DNA from: Chamaelirium japonicum
Lineage: Eukaryota > Streptophyta > Magnoliopsida > Liliales > Melanthiaceae
Direction of reading: 5' to 3'
NCBI GenBank assembly: GCA_947650365.1
Contig: OX393549.1
Coordinates: 90,132,039 to 90,196,038 of the forward strand
Length of the DNA: 64,000 bases
The position numbers were made by a program, and so were the translations under genes. Position 1 is the first letter of the stretch. Every line of letters begins with the position of its first letter. The notes under the pieces were generated by a model. The model was not told where the DNA came from. It did no database searches and saw only the letters and a list, made by a program, of their open reading frames with translations. This document shows positions 44,913 through 55,664 of the stretch, piece after piece.

Positions 44913-45383
44913 TAAAGAAACAAATAATAAACATTAGTGCTATTTCCAAAGGATGTTCAATTGAGATTCTTTATGCACTATTTCTTTATTTATTGAGAAT
45001 GGTGGCTGAGCTTCTGTGGCAACAGGGGGCAGCCGGCAACGATGAGAAACGAGGAGGCAGAGAGGGAAAGAAGAAGGAGGAAGATGGTGGCAGCGGGGAG
45101 AGGCCAATGGCGAGGATGAAGGGAGGGAGGGTGGAGGAGGAGGTTGAGAGTGGCGTCGAAGGAGGAAGGGGTATTATGGGGGGGGGGGGGGGGGGGGGGG
45201 GGGAATTGTGCCTAGAGATCGAGAAGAGTGGGGTGTAGGTAAAATTTCCCATAGAGGAACAGTAAGGTTGAGATGCAAACAAACAGTGATAAGAGTACTT
45301 TTCTGTAATTGTAGCAAAGATAGGTGGCTTCATGCAAACATCAAATTGGCCTTTTGGAGAGTTTGACAGCCTCACACTCATCT
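44913..45383. other. Purine-rich noncoding DNA with a poly-G run
   Basis: GGAG/GAAG-rich stretch at about 45000-45240, containing 26 G in a row at 45178-45203. The two long open frames here, on opposite strands, come from the purine bias. Confidence 0.6.
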
Positions 45384-45723
45384 ATACCCCCCAATATCAA
45401 TTCACGGTTCATTTTTTTTATTTTGGTAAGTACATTACACTAATAAAGACGAAAGGTTAAATCAGTACCCAAGAGTATGTTGAGGGCAATCGCAAGTACT
45501 ACAATTTGAACGGCCGAAGGGAAGGCCGATTGCCACATGCTGTGATGCCTAATGTCCGTGCATATCTCGCACAACCAATAGGCAACCGAATTGCCTTCAC
45601 GGAAGATGTGCGAAATTCGAACATGTAGGAGTTGATGAAGAAGTGATGAGCAATCAAGAAGGATGGGGTCATGAATCGCCTTATGTGCTAGCTAAGAGAT
45701 GACGTTAAGAGGGTCTCCTTCGA

Positions 45724-48700
45724 TCAATAATGACCGATGTGGGAAGGTTGCCATAGTAAATTTGGGCCCTTCCCATAATCTATGTAATTCCGCTCCCTAT
45801 ACAGAAGAAGAGTGCAAGTAATAAGCCCCCATAGCCAAATACAGCAGGTGTGATCCTGAATAGCAAAAGCATGCAGCTCCAGCATGTCGTGAAGGGCCAT
45901 CAAAATTAAGCTTGAGTTCGTACTGATTTGGAAGGAACCATCAAACCCGTATAGTTGATAGGGAAGAAACCGATGGTCGCGTGAAAACATCTGCAGGGCG
46001 GTTGTTAGCATGACAAAAAGACTGAAATTCAAACACAGTATGAGTAAAGGTTACCTCCATAGTGTCATTTTTCAACAGAAAAAGAGCAATATTGTGTGCT
46101 TTCCAGATATGCCATAGCAAGTAGCAGAGGACCGCTTTGACAGTATTACTACACCCACCAGTGTCTCCAGGAGCTTGGCAAAGGATGGTCTCCAGCTCTT
46201 AGAGGGAAGATGGGATGGATGTTAGTTGGGCGAAGGGGGTGCTCTTCATCCACAGTTGGAGAACCGGGGGACATCCAAAAAAAAGTATGGTCGACCGATT
46301 CTGGGTGAGAAAGATATTGGGGGCATAAAGGGGAAATATTCATACCAATACATCGTAGGCGATCTCGAGTTGGAACACGCTGATAAAAAAATTTCCACAT
46401 GAAAGACTGAACATGAGGTCCCAGTGGGAGCTTCCAAATCACTTTCCAAATCCGAGAGGGAGTACCAGTCGCGTCAGTAGACGGATGTGTAAGGAGCTTG
46501 TAAACCAAAGAGACTTTATAGACTGCTGACCCTTGGGGCCCCCAAATATAGTTTTGCCTTGGAGGGAACTATAGGATAGGTATATCTTGGATGAGGGTAA
46601 CTCATTCAGCAGGGAATATATCAGATAATTTTTTCACAACCCACGCATTGGGGGAACTGAAAAGTTTGTGAATACAGCGTGGGAACTCAGGCAAGCTCGT
46701 ATTAGCAGGAGGGACCATCAAAGAGATGGGGTAGAGTGACATCAGGGGGTGTCCCACATATCAAAAGAATCCCCTTGCCAAACGATCCATTGGGTATGAT
46801 CCCGCATCACCGTAGCCCCTTAGAGACGACTCTTCAGGCCCAGGAACACTAGGATGGACGAGACCAGTTCCAAAGATCATTTGAGACATGATATTTGTCA
46901 TGAACAAAGGAGGCCCACAGACAATCTCGATTAGTAAGGATCTGAAAAATCTTTTGCCCGTGAGGGCCTCGTGAAAAGGTTTAAAACATCGATCCTCTTA
47001 GTAACATGACTGACTAAATGTGTGAGATTAGAGGATACAATGCACCTCCCTGAAATCCGAGTGCCTAAGTACTAAAGAGACCCTTCATTTTCTGCCATAT
47101 GAAGGGTATATAGAAGAGCCAAACGATGGAGTGTGGGAATACCTGCCCCAAAGACAGCCGCCGACTTCCTATAGTTGACCATCTGCCCAAACAAACGACA
47201 ATATTGACGAAGCAGATTCATCAAGGTCTGAACCGACTCCGGGTTTGACTGAGTGAACATGAAACTATTGTCCGCATAGGAAAGGATACCAATAGGCCGA
47301 GCATCCGGCACAGAGCAAATACCGGTGAGATTACCAAGTGAAAGATGGTGGTTTATATTACGAACCAGCACATCCGCACCTAAGATAAATAACTAAGGAA
47401 CCAAGGGGTAACCCTGACGAAGTCTTCGGGATGATTCAAACCAAGGAGTGGGTGAACCATTGAGAAGGATGAAGAAGGAAGGATGTTCGATACAAGCTTT
47501 GATCCAGCCAACCCATCTGACCAGAAAGCCAAAACGCACCAAAACCTTGTATAGGAAGGCCCACGACATTCGGTTGTAAGCACTAGCTATATTGACCTTA
47601 AGGGCTATGATATTTTGATCGCAGGAGGCAAACTCCATAGAATTAAGTGCCTCATGCGCTAGAAGAACATTGTCAGTAATGTGCCTGCCCTGAACGAACG
47701 CACATTGCTTGCTGGATACTAATCTACTTAACAAAGGTTTCAGACGGTTAAGTAAGATTTTAGAAATGATTTTCTAGAGAACTGTACACAAGCTGATGGG
47801 ACGATAGTGATCAGGACGGCTACGATCCAGAGTTTTGGGAATAAGTGTGAGAAAGGTAGACTTCCAAGCGGGGGGCATAGAACTGGACATGAAGAAGGAT
47901 TCAACGGCTTGACAGACCTTTGAACCAAGAATGTGCCAATTATGCACAAAAAACTCAGCAGAAAAACCATATGAACCAGAAGCCTTACTACGAGGGAGGG
48001 AGAACACAATACCTCGTATTTTGTCCCACATGATAGGACAGATTAAAGCTTGAGAATCGGCCGAGGTTAGGACCGATGTGATCAGTGCTAGAAGAGACTG
48101 ATCACCCTGAAGCATGGAACCATACCACTTGGATATAAAGTGCCGGACGAGTATCCTCCAAATCAATGCGCCTAGTCTGACAGACACCAAACTCGTCTAC
48201 AAGCGAGTTGATCGGATTGCATTTGCGGCGAATGTGGGAGGTCATATGGAAAAACTTTGTATTCCGATCACCTTCCTTAAGACATTGTATGCACGACTTT
48301 TGTCGCCATTTAACTTATTGAAGGAAGAGAAGCTTAGCGTGCTCAACTTGTAATTGGCAGAGGTGGAAGACTTCAGACTCAGTAAGACATCTTGTGCTCT
48401 CCAGCGAGTGCCAATAATGGATCTAACGGTGCGAATGATCAACCTTGGAATCGATATTACCCACACGAGTGGAATTCCAGCGTTTGACGGCATGCTTGAA
48501 GGAGGCTAAGTTAGCATGGAGATTTAGTAAAGGGTTATCAAGGGAATGTGATCCCCGGGTTGAAGCAAAAAAATGTTGCCATTCCGGATGGTCGAGCCAA
48601 AAAATTTCAAAACGAAAGGGTCAGGGACCACAAGCAAAAGCTAGGGAAAGAGAAAGCAAAAGAAGGCAATGAGAATGGACCACATGAGTTTCTAATAAAA

Positions 48701-48797
48701 TGATAACATCTGGATCATGTTGTCGAATAAGATTTTGATAATGAGAAACACAAGCAAGGCACCGAGCACCACGTTAATTCCATAAAACAAAAGACAT
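45724..48797 (-). pseudogene. LINE ORF2: endonuclease remnant, reverse transcriptase, zf-RVT, RNase H
   Basis: It starts MSFVLWN at 48797, the usual beginning of the L1 endonuclease. A stop follows at the next codon, where homologues have Cys in WNCRG, and then LIRQHDPDVIILLETHV. About 200 residues of endonuclease are then missing and the reading jumps to linker sequence near 48640. The reverse transcriptase runs about 48190-47070: LTLIPKTLDRSRPDHYRPIS, CAFVQGRHITDNVLLAHEAL, and SYADNSF where FADD is normal, so the second catalytic Asp is Asn. A zf-RVT-type segment lies at 46508-46149 and an RNase H-like segment with FDGSF at about 46030-45724. There are multiple frameshifts and stops. Dead. 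Confidence 0.88.
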
Positions 48798-48847
48798 GAT
48801 AAAAAAATAAAACAGGAGCAAAAACATATAACAAAACAAATAGACAA

Positions 48848-49990
48848 TCAACGCTCAGGTAAGGGGTCCGGTTCACTCGAGAAAGGATCGTCCGAAGACC
48901 CTTCCTTCCGCCGTTTCACTAGACTATCACGAGAAAGGAAAACATCAAGGTTTTCCAGATCAGGAGGATCATCAGCGAAAGGCCCCCGCGAATCTACACT
49001 ACGGGGATCAGAGGTCTCACCAGCTCTTTTGAACCCCCCACCCAAACCAGATGTAGCCGTAAGAGCTTCATCGACCTGAGCAGAGGGTGTCTTGGAATTC
49101 AAGATAGGGGGTGCCGATACAACATGTTGCTTTCCAGTTGTATCACTTCTTCCGAGGTCCGGTTTAGCTGGTGGTAACCGGTCACCAACTCCAACACTGT
49201 CCATCGGAGGTGGAGTATCTACACCATGCGCCGGTAAGGCTGACACCGGCAAGGTTCCGAGATGACTCTTATGCTTACGCTTAGTCGGGCGGACAACCTG
49301 CCTGTCCGTTGAGGCATGGCCAGAAGAGTGTGCAGGGGGGGTGGTCCGCGAGGGGGACCGGAGTCGAAGAAGAACTGGGATTGGAGAGCGGGGGATGTGA
49401 AGGTGGAACGGAGTTAGTTAAAGGACAGTTGATCACCTTATGACCAAGCTTCCGGCAACCGGAGCAGAAAGGAGGAACACCCTCGTATTCGAAGGGCTGC
49501 TAGACAGAGGCACCATCGTAACAGTCAAGCCATAACCCAGACCAAAGCTCTGAGCCTAGGGAAATTTCAACACAAGCTCTGGCATAACCTAACCAGTTTC
49601 TTAGTAAGGCCATCAAGATCGACAGGAGTACTAGCAGTAGAAACGATGGAGAGGATCAGATTGCGCTTCCAGAACTCAGACGGGAGGTATGGTAGACGGA
49701 TCCAGACTGTAGCCTTAGATATGTCATCCACGGATGCCCGGAACCTTGGACGCCAAACTTCTAAGGCTAGGGTTTGACCGTTCACGGACCATGGCCCCCC
49801 AAATGAACTTTCTTGAGGTATGATTCATTTGCAAAACAAAAAATAAAGAATCCCCTATTCAGGGGAAGGATTTCAACCTGATCGGTCGTATTCCATTTAT
49901 GGTAAAGAACACGACTAAGGTAATCAGGGGAAGCCCCCTTCCCGAACAACTTACTAATGAGGGAGAGCTGCCAATCAGCCCTCACCACAT
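48848..49990 (-). pseudogene. LINE ORF1 (DUF4283-like domain, zinc knuckle)
   Basis: The N-terminal part (about 49990-49570) reads DWQLSLISKLFGKGASPDYL and then VWIRLPYLPSEFW, a plant L1 ORF1 (DUF4283-type) nucleic-acid-binding domain. A CCHC knuckle CSGCRKLGHKVINC lies at about 49427-49470. A proline/serine-rich tail runs to about 48848. It is split into three frames (49988-49782, 49785-49567, 49252-48848) with stops between, so it is a pseudogene. The protein would bind LINE RNA in the transposition particle. Confidence 0.82.
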
Positions 49991-50319
49991 CCCATTACCT
50001 CTTGAGGTAACTGAAGCCGACCGTCGATGGGCGTAAGGAGCAGCGGTGCCTCCCCCAGATGCATGTGGAGCATCATCCGAACCCACCCCAATATGTGAAG
50101 AGTGCAGACTATCGAGGTAAGGGATGAGGCACCGCATGGGTAACATGAGCTAAGTCATCATCATCCATCGGACAGTCAACCACAGGAGGAGGTACACCAC
50201 AACCACCAGCGGAAGGGAAATGAACCCTACTGGAATCACAGGCAAGAACATCAGATTCCATCACCCTCCAACAGCTCAAAACACCTTTGTCCCCTTGCAG
50301 AATCGCTCAAAGCCCCAAT

Positions 50320-50587
50320 CGCTCAATCCGCAGGTTTGGGTGCTTTTACATATGTTTCCATTTTACCCTTCACCATATATATTAATCCATACCCAGTATT
50401 TTGAATCATATATCATGAAAACAAACACAAGAGCTAGGAATAATACCCCCCAATATCAATCCGCAGTTTTGGATGCTTACTTCATTCCATCCTTTTACAT
50501 ATATTTCCATTTTACCCTTCACCATATATATTAATCCATACCCAGTATTTTGAATCATATGTCATGAAAACAAACATAAGGGCTAGG
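50320..50587. repeat. Direct duplication of about 115-130 bp around the LINE 5' junction
   Basis: TTTACATATGTTTCCATTTT, then ACCCTTCACCATATATATTA and CCAGTATTTTGAATCATA, occur at about 50345-50436 and again, slightly diverged, at about 50490-50586. The LINE target-site sequence falls between the copies. Confidence 0.85.
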
Positions 50588-50890
50588 ATTATAATAGGCC
50601 ATTTTTTCCCTTCCTGTTTTATGCCTACACCAATCACAAATATTATCCAAAAATATTACCATTTTGCCACTAACCAATTGAGTCTTATTTATCCATTTAA
50701 AAAACCAAGGGCTATTATCGGAATAGTAATCCCACTAACTCATTCTTCCTTCCATCCTACTTCAATTAAATCTTATTTATCCATTAAAAAAATAAGGGTT
50801 ATAATGGGAAAGCAATCCTACTATCCCATTCTTCTTTGCATCTTATATTTTGTTCCCTATTTTTTCCTTCTCAATTCTATGTTTTAAAAC
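50588..50890. other. AT-rich noncoding DNA
   Basis: Contains a second short diverged duplication (TCTTATTTATCCATT at about 50683 and about 50770). No gene. Confidence 0.5.
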
Positions 50891-50904
50891 AATCTGAAGG
50901 GAAA

Positions 50905-51380
50905 TGTTCGGGTAGGGTATGGACATAGGAACTCTACCCAATTAACTTACATGTATGGGTATGGATATCCTAATTTCCATACCCAAAACCTAATTGCCCC
51001 TCTAACTTGTGACCCAGTCCCGACCCGAAACATCGAGTATGGTTATGGGTACAAATGTACTTTCAGGTATGGGTATGGGTTGTACAAGGTTTTTACAAGC
51101 TTAGGTATGGGTATGCGTATGGGTTGTACAAGGTTTGGATAGAATGGGTATATGAACTCTACCTGGTAGCGTATGGATATAATAATTCTACTCTATTAAC
51201 TTTTGGTTACGGGTATGGGTAGCATAATACTTTTTACAATGCTGTGGTAGGGTGGGTATGGGTATGGATACCTTAATACTTTTTACAAGGCTTGGGTAGG
51301 GTATGGGTATAGGAATTCTACTAGATTAACTTTTAGGTATGGACATGGGTACCTCAATATCCATATCTAAAACTCCAAAC
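50905..51380. repeat. Degenerate GGGTAT minisatellite
   Basis: Many copies of GGGTATGG, TATGGGTATGGGTTGTACAA and GGGTAGGGTATGG, spaced irregularly and mixed with TTAACTTTTAGGTA-type units. Noncoding. Confidence 0.75.
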
Positions 51381-51673
51381 CCGATTATCTCTCTAACTTA
51401 TGCAGATAATATAGTTTGACACATATAGTGTACATATTTCCCATATTAGGATCCTATGTTATTAAAATAAAGGCAAGGAAGGAAGTGTTGTATTATTGCA
51501 CTTCCCATTGTGGCCCTACATATTGCCAAAAAATAAAGGCCCTGCAAAAATTATTAATATGCCCTTATGCCTCTATATTATTTCATGTGTCCATGCCCTA
51601 TATTAATTGGCTATTTTTAATTTACGAACGTGAAAATGGGTTGATACAGCAACTGTTGCACGTGCTCAGTGCA
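51381..51673. other. AT-rich noncoding DNA
   Basis: An open frame at 51416-51691 (91 codons) has no family likeness and runs into the neighbouring MITE. Not called as a gene. Confidence 0.45.
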
Positions 51674-51917
51674 AGGGTAAATTACACATAAACTCCCTGT
51701 AGGCTGTAGTTTGAGAGATTATCACTTACACTCCATTATATTTAGAACCCAACAAATGCTCCCCCTTTAGTTTGAAAAAACATACACATAGACCCCTCTG
51801 GAGGGGTGCAAGTTGAGTTTTTCCCAAACTATAAGGGGGTATTTGTAGGGTTTTAAACATGCGGGGATGTAAATGAGAATCACCTAAACTACAGGGGGTC
51901 TATGTGTAATTTACCCT
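51674..51917. mobile_element. TIR MITE (244 bp)
   Basis: Left end AGGGTAAATTACACATAAAC pairs with the reversed right end AGGGTAAATTACACATAGAC, continuing TCCCTGTAG / CCCCTGTAG. Inner subrepeats (CTACAGGGGG / TATAAGGGGGT) also pair. No target duplication was found with certainty and no coding. Confidence 0.75.
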
Positions 51918-52142
51918 AGTTTTAAATCATGCGTGTGGCGACAAGAACCAGATCTCTTTCCGCCGTCCAAATCCAATCAACGGTGGGCCCCCCAAATAAA
52001 TTCACGTGAAAGCCACTTTTGAATTGTGACAGGTCAGGAGAGCGTGGAGTCCCAAATGTCAAGCTGGCCACCAGCGCATGGGTCCCATTTGTCAAAGCTT
52101 TTGTCGATCGAGATTGTTCAAATTGTTTGGTCTGCATTATAA

Positions 52143-53462
52143 GGGCACCTCCAACAGCCTCCCGCATTGGCTCCTTCCGTGACTTTCACTGGTTTGAGTT
52201 TTGACAATCAAGGAGGCTCCTCAAAGTAAACTACTCCAGCAGCATCCTTCATTGGCTCCACAAAATAAAAATTATCATTTTCATCCATTATTTTTATCTA
52301 ATTTATAATCTAACTAAATGATTGCTATACTCTTGGGTCTTAAAGTATTTACAACCTAAGTAACATCAACTATAAAATTATAAAAAAACACTTACAATGC
52401 ATTAAATTTTTTAATTTTTTTTCTAAAAAAAATATAAAATTATGAATAAATTTTATAAACAACATAGAATAGATAGTATTATTTTTTAGGGTCTAGTATT
52501 TAGGGAATTTTAAGGCACGCCAATCGGTCTAGTGTTTGTAAGAAGATTTTTTTTTGGTACGTTTATCGGTGTATTTGTCTTTTTTCAACAATTAGATTTA
52601 TGTCCGTTGAGCATGCCTATAGGTGATTTTGTCTTTTCACCAACGGTCAGATTTTTATTCGTTTGGCATGCCTCTCGATACAATAAGATTTTCATTCTAT
52701 AGCTCAAGAAGAGCTTCCTCCTTCAAATCCCTCAACACTCTTCTTTTTTCTTCTTGTTTTTGCTCATATCTCATCGTTATGTCAAGCAGCTGTTTAAAGA
52801 TGTTGCTTCCTGAATAGTCCAGCTACGATGATGATATGTTGACCATCGCCACTTTTGAGGAAGAGTAGGAAGCTAGTCATTCAAAGAGGCGAATGCAATG
52901 ATCCATTTAAGGCTACAAAACCATTTGGCCGAAAATCCGACACCAAGTTATCGATCACAAATGCTCTTCAACGACTACTTTGCCAAAAATCTGACATATC
53001 TGGCCAATAAGTTCAGGCAGAGATTCCAGATGCATCGGCCTTTGTTCCTCCGAATTCTAGCAGCAGTGGAACAATACGACCATTTATTCGTCTATAGAAG
53101 AAATGCGGTTGGAAAATTAGGATTGTCACTTCTTCAAAAGGTGACTATGGTGATGAGGTTGCTTGCTTATGGAGGACCGGCAAACTCCGTAGACGAATAC
53201 ATTCGTATTGCATAAAGCATTGCGATCGCAAACCTTAGGAGGTTTTGTGAAAGCTGTGATCACTTTCTTCTTTAAGAAGTATCTATGTGTACCAACTACT
53301 CAAGAAGTTGAACGACTTCTCTCGTTTGCGGATGAGTGAAGTTTTCCGAACATACTAGGAAGTATCAACTGCATGCACTGGAGGTGGAAGAACTGCCTGA
53401 CTACTTGAAAATGTATGTACACCGGACACGTGCATGTGTTTACTCTTATTCTTGAAGCCGTT
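52143..53462 (+). mobile_element. PIF/Harbinger DNA transposon, truncated
   Basis: The left end GGGCACCTCCAACAGC follows TAA (52140-52142), matching the style of plant Harbinger termini and their 3-bp TAA/TTA target. An inner transposase-like gene runs 52779-53462. The right terminal repeat was not found; likeness stops near 53462. Confidence 0.7.
52779..53462 (+). pseudogene. Harbinger (PIF-type, Plant_tran) transposase remnant
   Basis: It begins MSSSCLKMLLPE with an acidic stretch, then (52950-53215) FNDYFAKNLTYLANKFRQRF and KLGLSLLQKVTMVMRLLAYG followed by SVDEYIRIA. These match the N-terminal half of plant PIF/Harbinger DDE transposases. Further on (about 53340-53462) comes the region corresponding to SINCMHW with the first catalytic Asp neighbourhood, then LILEAV. 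The C-terminal half with the remaining catalytic residues is absent. At least three stops and two frame changes interrupt it. Confidence 0.75.
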
Positions 53463-54310
53463 GTGGGGAAAATTTTCAAGCCGCCTTGATCGGGAACCCC
53501 ACCCCACAGTCTTGATTGAATGTTGATGGTTTGTAGAATTAGAGAGATGGGAGAGTAGATAGAGAGAGTAAAGAGTGATGACACAAGGATTGGTGACGGA
53601 GTTCGGTCTTACGACCTACGTCTCCGGGCGTGAGGTGTCACCTGATCTTCACTATAATATGAGTAAGGAGGAGGAAGCATTCTCTCGACAGGCCGAGAGA
53701 AGCTTTGTACAATGGGGTTGCATAGAGCAACTAGAAGAGAATAGGAAGTGGACAATTAAGCTCTAACCCTTGCTCTGGAATCATCCTCCTTTGATCAAAT
53801 GACCAACAGCCCCTTTTCTAAATGCCTTGGGGGTCCTTTTATAATATAGGCATGTGCCCAATATGGCAGTGATGATATAGCGATGATGATGTGGCACTAG
53901 TTCTGGACCTCCTTACTGGGCCCTTATTGGGCCGTTGTTCAGGCCCAATAAAGGGGAGGGCTTGATCTGCGAGCCCTGCAGAGTGGGCCTATGAGACCGA
54001 GCGGGCTTACCCACTTGGGCCGTTGTCGGGCCCATGCCGCTCTGATCTGGTCCGATATAATTTTTGCACCCACAGTTACCCCCTCCAGTCGGCTCAGGAC
54101 CTCCTAGGTCGACTGGGATTCTATGGTGCAAACACCTTAGGATCTTGACATGGTTGGCTAAGGCCATCAGAGTCACGGTTCGTATTAGCAGAGTCCCGAC
54201 TCGTGTCACGATCCAAGCCAACGTGTCTGTGTATGATACTCGTGCTGATCTTCTTTCCATATTTGCAGTCCTCCTACTGCTATGGTCACGATTTTGCATT
54301 TATTGGCGCA
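53463..54310. other. Noncoding DNA left of the tandem arrays
   Basis: Includes short GGGCC-rich inverted words (GGGCCCTTATTGGGCC, about 53918). This may be the flank or long untranslated region of the gypsy-type element whose gag-like part lies at 56640-57640, but I cannot show terminal repeats. Confidence 0.4.
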
Positions 54311-54812
54311 GGCTGAAAAGTCTCGGTTTTATAAAGGGTGTTCCCTGAAAAATAGTATGTTTTTCAGCCGAGGCTTCTTCTTCTGCTACCGAATCTGAGA
54401 CCCTCTTGGTACGAGTCAAGAAGTCTCGGTTTCATAAGTGGGCGCTCCCGAAAAATCAGTACGTTTTCTGACCGAGACCCTTTTCCTTCCGCCAACACTG
54501 ATACCCTCTTGGTGAGAGCCAAAAAGTCTCAGTTTCGTAAGGGGGCGTTCCTGAAAAATCAATGTGTTTTCTGACCGAGACCCCTTTCCTTCTACCAATG
54601 CCGAGGCCCTCTTGGTGCGAGCCAAAAAGTCTCGGTTTCGTAAGTGGGTGTTCTCGAAAAACTAGTGTGTTTTTCAACCGAGACCCTTTTCCTTTTGCCG
54701 ACATCGAGACCCTCTTGGTACAAGTCAAAAAGTTCGATTTTGTAAGTGGGCGTTCCCGAAATATCAGTGTACTTCACAATCGAGACTCCTTCTTCTGCTG
54801 CTATTGTTGACA
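54311..54812. repeat. Tandem array, unit about 103 bp, nearly five copies
   Basis: Copies start near 54311, 54419, 54522, 54625 and 54728. Each carries AAAGTCTCGGTTTCGTAAG, then GGGCGTTCCCGAAAAATCA, TGTGTTTTCTGACCGAGACC and GAGACCCTCTTGGT. The last copy is partial. Confidence 0.9.
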
Positions 54813-55012
54813 CACACACCCCTCTCGGTTTTTGACCAAACTAGGGGGCATTATTGTAGAAACTGAGACCCCGCGTTTGCTAATGTCGAGCCTTGACGCT
54901 CGCCGTGTGATCTTCTGCATGGATCTCATACGAGCCTAAGAAGTTAGTGACGTTGTCTCCACAGCCTTCAACACCTCTCAATACCCAATTAAAAAAAAAA
55001 ACTCTCAACACC

Positions 55013-55210
55013 TTTTGACGTTTGCTGACCTCTCAACCTCACCAATACCCAATGCAACAAATCTTTGTAAATGCTTTGATGTTTGTTGACCTTTCAACCT
55101 CATCAATACCCAACGCAAAGAATACCCAATGCAACAAATCTTTGTGAATGCTTTAATGTTTGCTGACCTTTCAACCTCATCAATACCCAATGCAACAAAT
55201 CTTTATGAAT
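55013..55210. repeat. Tandem triplication, unit about 65-75 bp
   Basis: GCTGACCTCTCAACCTCA, CCAATACCCAATGCAACAAA and TCTTTGTGAATGCTTTAATG repeat three times in order at about 55022, 55085 and 55155. Confidence 0.85.
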
Positions 55211-55664
55211 CTACCTACACCTTTAACGCTTGCTGGCCATTCGGTGGATCCTTCAGCGACCCAAAGCCGGTAAATGTGCATGACTTGACGTACATGCGTA
55301 CGCTGCCTAAAATTTATTGCGTTGAAGTGGTCACGACAGATGTTACAAGGAAACGTGGGTGCGGTGAGGCTTGGTTCTATTTTCTTTTGCGTTTCTTCAC
55401 CCAATTGAACAACTCTTTTCCCACGAGCTGCAGCGCCCTTGGATGATCTCGGGGAGCGGTTGTTTTTTTTTTTTTTGTCACAAACGAAGAGAGGCAGAAG
55501 GGGGGGCGTACGTGAGTGGAGCCGGGTCCATGCACGAGTGGGAGAAAGAGCTGTGCGTGGGTGAGAGCCAGGTCCTTGCGTGAGTGGGAGAGAGAACCGA
55601 GTCCGGACTGCGAGGTCCCTTCCTTTTTCCCTCTTTTTTTTATTTTTGACGATGCTCACCATCT
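55211..55664. other. Noncoding DNA between arrays
   Basis: A poly-T run at about 55467-55480 and GAGTGGGAGAGAG-type repeats. No gene recognised. Confidence 0.45.

Larger units (their letters stand above)
45410..50442 (-). mobile_element. L1-type LINE, minus strand
   Basis: Reading right to left: 5' region (50442-50260), ORF1 (about 50250-48848), ORF2 (48797-about 45720), 3' region and an A-rich tail (about 45425-45411). ATACCCCCCAATATCAAT occurs exactly at 45384-45401 and 50443-50460. Allowing three transitions, the flanking match extends to 26 bp (45384-45409 / 50443-50468) and stops right at the A-tail, as expected for target-primed insertion. About 5.0 kb long, shorter than typical plant L1s because most of the endonuclease is missing. 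Several stops and frame changes make it inactive. Confidence 0.9.
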
